Source: CAZGDV01 sp964524995
Lineage (GTDB): Bacteria; Chloroflexota; Dehalococcoidia; SZUA-161
NCBI GenBank assembly: GCA_964524995.1
Contig: CAZGDV010000071.1
Coordinates: forward strand, 1 to 14,382
Direction of reading: 5' to 3'
DNA: 14,382 bases
The notes under the pieces were generated by a model, which did not search any database, was not told the DNA's origin, and worked only from the letters and a program-made list of their open reading frames with translations. A program made the translations under genes and the position numbers. The stretch's first letter is position 1, and every line of letters begins with the position of its first letter. This document shows, one piece after another, positions 7,022 to 13,307 of this stretch.

Positions 7022-7546
7022 ATGGTGAGAACAATGCATTTGCTGATAGCCAGATACGAGGGCGACCCCGAGCGGAAAAGGATCGAATACATCCTAGACA
7101 AGTGGAAGGAAAAGCTGCGCATTACGAAACCGGAAGGGATCATCTCCATCGTGGACGGCGAGGGTCTTGAGGATTTCGTCGAGGAATTGTACTCCAGGAC
7201 GTCGAGGGCCAACGTTAGCCTCTATCGGATAGAGGAGCAGGACGTTGACGTCGAGAAGGGCCAAAGCGAGATCCGGATGATACTCGATGAGAAGAAGGAG
7301 ACCGTCGATCGTCTCATCGGGTTCGTTATGGCCAAGCAGAAGGCGATTCTCAAACACGAACGGAAGGACCCGCTCCAGAAGACCTACGAGCTGATCACGA
7401 AGAAGGGGAAAGCTGAGGTCTCCGTTACATTGCGCGAGGACAACCACAAGGTCGATATGCGGCTCAAGATATCGGGGTATGGTGAGGTCGTCGAGTTCCT
7501 CAGCAGCAAGCTCGACGAAGAACTCAGATACCTGGAAGGCAGGTAA
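7022..7546 (+). CDS. Unknown 174-residue protein, first gene of the ESCRT/Vps4-like operon
   Basis: I do not recognise a family. The protein is highly charged and mixed alpha/beta. Residues 5-75 alternate strands (HLLIARYEG, GIISIVDGEG, NVSLYRIEE) with helices. A long charged helix covers about 78-115. The C-terminus has two strands (AEVSVTLRE, KVDMRLKISGYG) and a final helix ending LDEELRYLEGR. There is no signal peptide or membrane segment, so it should be cytosolic. The start is uncertain: AGGGGAG abuts ATG 7022 too closely to serve it, whereas GTG 7025 or ATG 7034 (GGTGAG five bases upstream) fit better, giving a protein up to four residues shorter. It follows the strong promoter and ends 4 bp before the next gene, so it is probably co-expressed with it. 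Confidence 0.8.
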   Translation: MVRTMHLLIARYEGDPERKRIEYILDKWKEKLRITKPEGIISIVDGEGLEDFVEELYSRTSRANVSLYRIEEQDVDVEKGQSEIRMILDEKKETVDRLIGFVMAKQKAILKHERKDPLQKTYELITKKGKAEVSVTLREDNHKVDMRLKISGYGEVVEFLSSKLDEELRYLEGR

Positions 7547-7550
7547 CACC

Positions 7551-9458
7551 ATGGCTGACATGTCGGGTGAGGACTGGAAATCGTTCAAAGACGAGGTCGT
7601 ACGAGCCGTCAACGCGGTGCTGGACAGCGACCTGGAGCAACTCCGCCGGAGGGATGAGGTCAAGAGGATCGACCTCTGGAACCAGATCGAACACAGCCAG
7701 AACGTCTTCGACGACGAGTACTCGACCCGTCTTCCCAGGGACATAGCTATGGACACGCGGAGCAAGTTCGCCCTATCGAAACTGCTCCTTGCCGCAGCGG
7801 CGCACGTGAACGGCGAGGAGAGCCCGGTCATCAACCAGTTCAACGAGAAGGAACTCACGCTTGTCGAGAACTTCGAGAAGTTCAACGTGTTCGACATCCT
7901 GTCGACCCAGGAGATAGTCGACAGGATCGCCAGGCGTGGCGATATATACCAGCTGGTCAAGGAGTTCTACGAGGGACAGTACTCCGACCTGGACGCCCTT
8001 CTCGATGACCCCAGCATAGAGAAGGACCTGAAGTACGCCTTCAAGGATAAGTACAGGAAGCGGCTCGACGGCATAGTGCAGGGCGTCCAGGCCTACGTCG
8101 GCAAGTACGGCCCGATCATGGTCGTCGATCAGATCGAGCAGAAGGTCTGGGACGACATCAAGAAGTCGGAGGAGGAGAGAAGGAGCATCGCCGACACCCT
8201 GCGACGCCGCATGGCCGACGTCGCTTCCAAGCTCCAGGGGCTTGATGACGTGGAGAGAGCGGGTGACTCGTTCCGGGACAGGCTCCGTGAGATCGAGCGC
8301 CAGCTCCTGGCCGGCGTCACGCCCGGCGATTTGGGCTCGCTGGAATCGGAGAAGGACCGCCTCGGCCAGAGCTACCTCGACTTCGAACGCGAGATCGTCG
8401 CTCTCCTGGAGGCCACCGAGGAGAAGCACCGGGAGCTGGGAGCCAGGGAAGCCGAGCTCGAGGGAACCCGCCAGGAGTACGAACAGCAGATGCAGGAGGA
8501 CAAGCAGAGGCTTGTTGAGAACGAGCTTCGCGAGATCGAGGCTCTCAAGGACGAGCTGGACGAAGAGGCGAGGTCTCTTGAGGAAGAGAGGAACTCCCTG
8601 CAGCTCAAGCGCGGCGAGATGGACGACCGCCTGCAGCAGATCAACGACGTGCTTGAGGGCAAATCCATCCGCTTCACCACCAAGGAGGACGCCAAGCTCT
8701 GTGAGCTGAACCTGATAGCGCGGTTCGACACCAAGATGCAGGCTTTCCCCGTCAAGCTGTACTCACCGATCGAGAAGAAGACGCACGAGGTACGCTCGTG
8801 GAACAGCGAGTCGCACCTGAGGTACAGCGAGGGCGGCGCGCCCGACTGCCCGTCGAACGCCAGGTCGCGATACATCGTCGCCGACAGGAAGTACGGTTTC
8901 TTTGGCGAGCGCGTGAAGAAGGTCGTCGTAGAGGCGGTCTCCCTCAACCACCTGCGGGAGTTCGAGGAGTACGGGTTCGACGTCCGGCGCGTCAACCTGG
9001 CTGAGTTCCTCAATCTGGTATCGCGATTCATCGACAGCGCGGAGATAGGCCGCTACTTCCATGTGCTCGGCATCGCCTCACCGACCGGGTGGGACGAGCG
9101 AGTCGAGAAGGAGCTGACCTCGACCGAGTTCGCTCACAACTACGTGAGCAGGAACGTTTCGATCTGCCTGGTGGACTCGGTGACGGGCGACATCGCCTAC
9201 AACCCCGTCGATGAGCGCATAGCCAAGCTCGCGGGCTACTTCACCCCCGAGTTCAATCGCGAGCGGGTCGAGCGGATCAGGAACCACATCCTGGACGCGG
9301 TCACCAAGAGGGACTACATAGTATTCGATGACGTGGTAGAGGAGACCAAGGAAGACAGGGCCTCGGTGAACAAGGCCTTCCACGACCTGGACAAGGAGAA
9401 GAAGGTCCACCTGAGGTATATCAAGGGCGTCGGGCTGGTTGCTGAGCCACCGAGATGA
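7551..9458 (+). CDS. Large coiled-coil protein with C-terminal winged-helix-like domain
   Basis: I do not recognise a named family for this 635-residue cytosolic protein. An N-terminal helical domain (1-200) is followed by a long, highly charged coiled coil (about 203-370, Glu/Arg/Leu rich with heptad-like spacing). Next comes a globular alpha/beta domain (about 371-565, including VLGIASPTGWDERV and NVSICLVDSVTGDIAYN). A final about 65-residue segment (ERIRNHILDAV... through RYIKGVGLVAEPP) has the helix-helix-helix-beta-hairpin pattern of a winged helix. I use ATG 7551, which has an AGG-rich Shine-Dalgarno region in the end of the preceding gene. Its position before the ESCRT-III-like and Vps4-like genes suggests a scaffold or adaptor. 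Winged helices in ESCRT-II and CHMP7 recruit ESCRT-III, but that parallel is inference. A DNA- or nucleic-acid-binding role is the main alternative. Confidence 0.85.
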   Translation: MADMSGEDWKSFKDEVVRAVNAVLDSDLEQLRRRDEVKRIDLWNQIEHSQNVFDDEYSTRLPRDIAMDTRSKFALSKLLLAAAAHVNGEESPVINQFNEKELTLVENFEKFNVFDILSTQEIVDRIARRGDIYQLVKEFYEGQYSDLDALLDDPSIEKDLKYAFKDKYRKRLDGIVQGVQAYVGKYGPIMVVDQIEQKVWDDIKKSEEERRSIADTLRRRMADVASKLQGLDDVERAGDSFRDRLREIERQLLAGVTPGDLGSLESEKDRLGQSYLDFEREIVALLEATEEKHRELGAREAELEGTRQEYEQQMQEDKQRLVENELREIEALKDELDEEARSLEEERNSLQLKRGEMDDRLQQINDVLEGKSIRFTTKEDAKLCELNLIARFDTKMQAFPVKLYSPIEKKTHEVRSWNSESHLRYSEGGAPDCPSNARSRYIVADRKYGFFGERVKKVVVEAVSLNHLREFEEYGFDVRRVNLAEFLNLVSRFIDSAEIGRYFHVLGIASPTGWDERVEKELTSTEFAHNYVSRNVSICLVDSVTGDIAYNPVDERIAKLAGYFTPEFNRERVERIRNHILDAVTKRDYIVFDDVVEETKEDRASVNKAFHDLDKEKKVHLRYIKGVGLVAEPPR

Positions 9459-9472
9459 TGGAGCCGAGGTTG

Positions 9473-9497
9473 CGAGCGCTGTTCAAATGAGCGCTTG
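9473..9497 (+). promoter_or_regulatory. Hairpin between the coiled-coil gene and the first ESCRT-III-like gene
   Basis: AGCGCT at 9475-9480 and 9490-9495 pair across a 9-nt loop, and the stem extends to eight pairs including one G-U. It lies 15 nt after a stop codon and 48 nt before the next start. No T-run follows, so a processing or mRNA-stability hairpin is more likely than a terminator. Confidence 0.4.
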
Positions 9498-9544
9498 AGA
9501 TTCGAGGAGACAGGCTATTCAAGGAACGTAAGGAGGTCAAGACA

Positions 9545-10144
9545 ATGGGTATCGTCGACAGAATCAAGGGCAATCCGTTCGAGAAGCTGAAGAAGGAAGA
9601 GCTGACCGCGGAAAGGATCAGGCTGGAGAGGCAGGAGAAGCTCAAGATAGCCGAGGTGGACAAGATCTCGGCGCAGAAAAAGGACATGTTCAACAAGGGC
9701 TTCAACGCCAGCGAGGGCGAGCGGCGGACGCTGGCCAGGAAGATCCAGCAGCTGGACCACAAGGTCAAGCTGGGCAACATCAACCTGAAGAAGGTCAGCG
9801 ACCAGATCCGGGTCGTGGACAACATGCTCTTCATCCAAGAGAACAAGGCCATGCTCGAGGAGAAGGGCCTGACCAGCAAGCTGCTGAAGCTTCCCAGCAC
9901 CAAGCTGGACGAGTATTTGTCACAGGTGAACATCAAGGACCAGGTGGCGTCGGGCAATCTCGACCAGCTGCTGCGCACCATGGAGGCCGAATACGGCCTG
10001 ATGGGCGAGACCGAGGACGATGCGGCCACCAAGGACCTGATGGACATCTGGTCCACCAGCGACGTCAGCGAGGCCGACGAGGTCTTCAAGCAGTGGGACA
10101 AGGAGAAGGCCGCCGCTGCCGACGAGGACCTGGAGGCTCTCTAG
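9545..10144 (+). CDS. Helical ESCRT-III-like candidate, copy A (divergent)
   Basis: A 199-residue, highly charged, almost wholly helical protein with no membrane segment. It begins Met-Gly-Ile, then a Lys/Glu-rich helix about 13-51. After a short turn (NASEGER, 54-60) a second long helix follows (about 60-107, RTLARKIQQLDHKV...), giving the alpha1-alpha2 hairpin expected of ESCRT-III folds, including the 'xLAxxIxxLxxK' pattern. A shorter helical region (117-150) and an acidic C-terminal tail follow. A strong Shine-Dalgarno (AGGAGG, 9531-9536, 8-nt spacing) fixes the start. It has the same length as copy B and likewise precedes an MIT-AAA ATPase gene. No clear MIM1 or MIM2 motif is visible in the tail. 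The Snf7-family assignment is inferred from pattern and context; another coiled-coil partner of the ATPase is possible. Confidence 0.6.
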   Translation: MGIVDRIKGNPFEKLKKEELTAERIRLERQEKLKIAEVDKISAQKKDMFNKGFNASEGERRTLARKIQQLDHKVKLGNINLKKVSDQIRVVDNMLFIQENKAMLEEKGLTSKLLKLPSTKLDEYLSQVNIKDQVASGNLDQLLRTMEAEYGLMGETEDDAATKDLMDIWSTSDVSEADEVFKQWDKEKAAAADEDLEAL

Positions 10145-10156
10145 TTACTTCAACGC

Positions 10157-10239
10157 AGGAGGCGCATCCCTCTCGGACAGGTCGACTGCCATCGGGTCAA
10201 GCCTCCTCGTCGATGGATGCGATTGAGCTTGGCTGTCCG
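10157..10239 (+). promoter_or_regulatory. Candidate structured leader between ESCRT-III-like A and Vps4-like A
   Basis: Within the 142-bp gap three 7-base segments find exact complements: AGGAGGC 10157-10163 with GCCTCCT 10201-10207, CGCATCC 10163-10169 with GGATGCG 10215-10221, and CGGACAG 10174-10180 with CTGTCCG 10233-10239. A further pair is CCATCG 10189-10194 with CGATGG 10211-10216. The first three cross each other, so they would be alternative pairings or a pseudoknot. This might tune expression of the ATPase relative to its partner. Some such matches are expected by chance in GC-rich DNA. Confidence 0.3.
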
Positions 10240-10286
10240 CCAGGGACCGCCAGGCCTTCGCACTAGTAGAGGCAGAGGTGACGGGC

Positions 10287-11516
10287 ATGGAGTTGAGAGA
10301 CGAGGTCAGGAGCCAGTTCGAGCGCTCTCACAAGCTGGCCAAGAAGTACTATGACTCCGGCAAGACAGCGAAGGCAAGGGTGGAGTACCTGAAATGCTCG
10401 GGGTTCCTGAAGCATCTCGCCGAGCTGTCGCCCCCGGAGCGACGGGGCAAGCTGCTGGAGCGTTCCAAGAAGTTCAGGGAGATAGCCGACGGCCTCCAAG
10501 ACGGCAGCGTCAAGGTCTACACCAGCGGCATACTCCCGCCGGAACCCACCGAGACGAAGAGGGAGCGGGCTTCCGACGAGGACAAGACCAGGGACAGGGT
10601 CAAGGAACTGATCATGGTCGAGAAGCCCAAGATCAGATTCAAGGATATCGCCGGTCTTGACGAGGTGAAGGAGCGCATCAAGGAGGCGATAGTCTACCCC
10701 TTCATCTATCCCGAAGAGTACAAGTACTTCGGTGTAAGTCCGGGCGGCGGTATCCTGCTGTACGGCCCCCCCGGTTGTGGCAAGACCATGCTGGCGGCCG
10801 CGGCGGCAGCGGAGTGTGACGCAGTATTCATCAATCTCAAGATCAGCGACATCAAAGACAAGTACGTCGGCGAGTCCGAGAAGAACATTAAGCAGGTCTT
10901 CGAGGTATCGCGCTCTTACGAGCGGGCTATCCTCTTCTTCGACGAGATAGACGCCATGGCGGGCGAGCGCTCCAGCTCGCAACAGGGCCATGAGAGGAGC
11001 CTGGTCAACGAGCTGCTGGCCCAGATGGACGCCCTGGAATCGAAGGGCTCCCCGCGTAATTCTCTGGTACTTGCCGCGACGAACCAGCCCTGGAGCGTCG
11101 ATCTGGCCCTGAGGAGATCGGGACGATTCGACAGCTCCGTGTTCATACCCAACCCCGACGCCAGAGCCCGAAAGAAGATATTCGAGCTGTCCCTTAAGGA
11201 AAGGCCGGTAGACAAAGCGGTCAAACTGGAGAAGCTCGCCGATATGACCAAGGGCTACGCCTCGGCGGAGATCGTCGAGATATGCGACAGGGCCGCCAAG
11301 ATACCGCTGAGAGAGAGGCTCAGGGAGCACAAGAAGCGCCGGACCATTTCGACAGGCGACTTCGATCAGGCGATACGGGAGAAGAGCACTGTCCTTCCGG
11401 CCTGGTATGCCAGGGCGCTGAAGGAGATCCAGAGCAGCGACGAGACCGACATGTTCCTGGACCTCATCAAAGCAGCGAAGGAGTACACTCCGTCGGACAA
11501 GCGTCAGTTCGAGTGA
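10287..11516 (+). CDS. Vps4/CdvC-like AAA+ ATPase with N-terminal MIT-like domain, copy A
   Basis: A 409-residue ATPase predicted to form a hexamer that pulls on and disassembles a protein polymer. Residues 1-72 form three helices in the MIT pattern (FERSHKLAKKYYDSGKTAKARVEY region), then a linker. The AAA domain starts at about 112 with VEKPKIRFKDIAGLDEVKE, close to the sequence I recall at the same point in archaeal CdvC. Walker A is GPPGCGKT (160-167), pore loop DKYVGESEK (Y193), Walker B AILFFDEID (D219, E220), sensor 1 AATNQPW (N266), and arginine fingers R277 and R280 in RRSGRFD. The 'ATNxPW' motif marks the Vps4/katanin clade rather than FtsH or proteasomal ATPases. ATG 10287 is preferred, with GAGGTG six bases upstream; GTG 10278 is a possible alternative. 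No HbYX tail is present. It follows ESCRT-III-like copy A, its likely substrate. Confidence 0.93.
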   Translation: MELRDEVRSQFERSHKLAKKYYDSGKTAKARVEYLKCSGFLKHLAELSPPERRGKLLERSKKFREIADGLQDGSVKVYTSGILPPEPTETKRERASDEDKTRDRVKELIMVEKPKIRFKDIAGLDEVKERIKEAIVYPFIYPEEYKYFGVSPGGGILLYGPPGCGKTMLAAAAAAECDAVFINLKISDIKDKYVGESEKNIKQVFEVSRSYERAILFFDEIDAMAGERSSSQQGHERSLVNELLAQMDALESKGSPRNSLVLAATNQPWSVDLALRRSGRFDSSVFIPNPDARARKKIFELSLKERPVDKAVKLEKLADMTKGYASAEIVEICDRAAKIPLRERLREHKKRRTISTGDFDQAIREKSTVLPAWYARALKEIQSSDETDMFLDLIKAAKEYTPSDKRQFE

Positions 11517-11561
11517 TTGAACATCGAGAGACCGGCAAACTCCGCGAAAGGAGCAAAGGCC

Positions 11562-12161
11562 ATGGGATTCCTTGATCAGAGGCGACAAAGGAAAGAGATA
11601 GAGAGGGAGGTCAAGTTCAAGCAGGGCCTCTCCAAGGTGCGCAACTATGTGCAGAAGTGCAACCAGGCCCAGAAGCGCTACTGGGAGTTGGGCAAGAGAT
11701 CACTCAAGCTCGGCGACCGGCAGCAGTTCGAGAACGTGGCCAAGGCCTACCTGCGCACCATCGAGACGGCCAACCGCTGGGAACGGTACCTGGTTGCCAT
11801 GGAGACCATCTCGATCCAGAGGGACCAGGTGAAGGCCACAGGGGCCTTCGCCGAGTCCATGAAGGCGCTCACCGACTCCATGATGGCCGGGGCCAAGCCC
11901 GAGGATGTCACGAAGATGCAGATGGACCTGGAGCGGGCTCTGACCAGGGCCGAGACCCTTGACGAGACGCTGTCCGCAATCATGGACAGCACCAGCGACA
12001 CAATCTTCTCGGGCGAAGGCCTGTCGGAGGAGGCGCTGCAGGAGGTCGAGGCCGCCATGAGCGGTGAGGCGGTCCGGGATACTAGCGCGGCTGTGCCGAA
12101 CGACAGGATCAGCCAGGGGCTCAAGCGCATCGAGGACGAGATGAAGAAGGAGCTGAAATGA
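11562..12161 (+). CDS. ESCRT-III (Snf7/CHMP/CdvB)-like protein, copy B
   Basis: A 199-residue charged helical protein whose layout follows ESCRT-III subunits. A basic N-terminal helix (about 8-48, RRQRKEIEREVKFK) is followed by a short 'KLGD' turn and a long second helix (about 52-108) with FENVAKAYLRTIETANRWERYL, comparable to the 'VLAKEIVRSRKAVNRLY' stretch of Vps24/CHMP3. A third helix (112-146) carries the family-like MQMDLERALTRAETLDETLSAIMD. A short acidic helix follows (154-168), then a linker and a terminal amphipathic helix (about 181-199), where MIT-interacting motifs usually lie; it does not match the strict MIM1 consensus. ATG 11562 is set by AAAGGAG 8 nt upstream. The stop overlaps the start of the next ATPase gene (ATGA), so the two are translationally coupled. 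Profile or structure comparison would settle the family. Confidence 0.75.
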   Translation: MGFLDQRRQRKEIEREVKFKQGLSKVRNYVQKCNQAQKRYWELGKRSLKLGDRQQFENVAKAYLRTIETANRWERYLVAMETISIQRDQVKATGAFAESMKALTDSMMAGAKPEDVTKMQMDLERALTRAETLDETLSAIMDSTSDTIFSGEGLSEEALQEVEAAMSGEAVRDTSAAVPNDRISQGLKRIEDEMKKELK

Positions 12162-13273
12162 GGTTCCTCGTCAACAGAGGCGCGGAGCTGCTCGAAAAGG
12201 GCCTGCAGCAACAGAGGGCCGGCGACTTCAAGGCGGCCCGGGACACATTCCTCGAGGCTGCCAAAGTCATCTACAAGGCTGCGGAGCAGTCGGACCCGCC
12301 GCTGAAGGAGGCCCGAATCAAGCAGGCCGAGGAGCTGCTGCAGCGCGCCGAGGACCTGGGCAAGGCGGTGCAGCGCGGGCAGAGGCAGGCCATGCCAACC
12401 CAGGAGCAGCCGGGCGCGGGCGAGTCGGAGTGGCATGTGGCAGAGAAGCCCGACGTGAGGCTCGACGATGTCGCGGGTCTGGACGACGTCAAAGAGCAGA
12501 TACGCATCAAGATGATATATCCCTTCACTCATCCCGAGATGGCGCAGCGCTTCAAGATCAAGAAGGGCGGAGGCATCCTGCTCTTCGGCCCGCCGGGAAC
12601 GGGCAAGACCATGCTGGCCAAGGCTGTGGCCGCCGAGATCGACGCGGCCTTCTTCACGGTGAAGCCCTCCGAGATCATGAGCAAGTGGGTAGGCGAGGCC
12701 GAGCAGAAGATCGCCAGCCTCTTCGCACACGCGAGGCAGTACGATCGCGCAGCCATCTTCATCGACGAGGTGGAGGCCCTGGTGCCCAAACGCAGCGGTA
12801 GCGGCTCAACCGTGATGCAGCGCGTGGTTCCGCAGATCCTGGCCGAGATGGAGGGTTTCGGCACCCGCAAGCAGGACGAGAGCAGGGCCCTCATGTTCAT
12901 GGGAGCCACCAACGAACCATGGGCACTCGACGAAGCCGTGATGCGCCCGGGGAGGTTCGACGAGAAGATATACATACCGCTCCCCGACGCCGAGGCACGG
13001 CGCAAGATACTGAGTCTACACCTCGAAGGCAAGCCGCTCGCCCCGGATGTGCTGATGGACGAACTGGTGCAAAGGCTAGAGGGCTACAGCGGGGCCGACA
13101 TCCGCCGTATCTGCGAGAAGTCGGGGGACATTCCGTTCGTGGAATCGGTAAAGACCGGCGAGGCGCGCAACATCGAGATGCGCGATGTTCTCCGGGCCAT
13201 AGGGGAAGTCAAGCCATCGGTGTCATCCCAGTCGCTGGAGAAGTTCGAGCGGTTCGCCAACCAGCCTCGGTAG
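12158..13273 (+). CDS. Vps4-like AAA+ ATPase with N-terminal MIT domain, copy B
   Basis: A 371-residue ATPase with the strongest Vps4 features in the window. The MIT-like domain (about 5-72) shows the AGDFKAARDTFLEAAKVIYKA helix-turn-helix and a third helix ending AEELLQRAEDL. The AAA domain has GPPGTGKT (144-151), pore loop SKWVGEAEQK with the Vps4-type Trp (W177), AIFIDEVEAL (D203, E204), sensor 1 GATNEPW (N252) and arginine fingers in MRPGRFD (R263, R266). IYIPLPD follows as in Vps4. The C-terminus has VKPSVSSQSLEKFERF, the meiotic-clade terminal helix that packs on the AAA core. Its start overlaps the stop of ESCRT-III-like copy B by 4 bp, which implies matched production of ATPase and substrate. 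It differs enough from copy A (pore residue, arginine finger context, MIT) that the two may form a mixed hexamer or act on different polymers. Confidence 0.94.
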   Translation: MRFLVNRGAELLEKGLQQQRAGDFKAARDTFLEAAKVIYKAAEQSDPPLKEARIKQAEELLQRAEDLGKAVQRGQRQAMPTQEQPGAGESEWHVAEKPDVRLDDVAGLDDVKEQIRIKMIYPFTHPEMAQRFKIKKGGGILLFGPPGTGKTMLAKAVAAEIDAAFFTVKPSEIMSKWVGEAEQKIASLFAHARQYDRAAIFIDEVEALVPKRSGSGSTVMQRVVPQILAEMEGFGTRKQDESRALMFMGATNEPWALDEAVMRPGRFDEKIYIPLPDAEARRKILSLHLEGKPLAPDVLMDELVQRLEGYSGADIRRICEKSGDIPFVESVKTGEARNIEMRDVLRAIGEVKPSVSSQSLEKFERFANQPR

Positions 13274-13307
13274 CCCCGGTGCGTCAGCCACCGGTCACAG
13301 GAACTCG

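Noticed and set aside
7479..7550. Longer N-terminus for the coiled-coil protein
   Set aside because: It would overlap the end of the preceding gene by 68 bp with a Ser-rich out-of-frame translation; ATG 7551 fits the spacing and ribosome site.
10263..11588. Long open frame of 441 codons on the minus strand over the Vps4-like A gene
   Set aside because: The plus strand carries an unmistakable AAA+ ATPase in the same place. The minus-strand translation shows no domain and is a by-product of GC-rich codons.
9545..12161. PspA/Vipp1 identity for the two helical proteins
   Set aside because: The Met-Gly start is reminiscent, but the typical PspA N-terminal amphipathic helix and conserved central helices are not seen, and the Vps4-like partners fit ESCRT-III/CdvB better.
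10287..13273. FtsH, PAN/Mpa or Cdc48 identity for the ATPases
   Set aside because: There are no membrane segments or zinc protease (FtsH), no OB domain or HbYX tail (PAN/Mpa), and only one AAA module each (Cdc48 has two). The MIT-like N-termini and ATNxPW favour the Vps4 clade, although an unfoldase role is not excluded.
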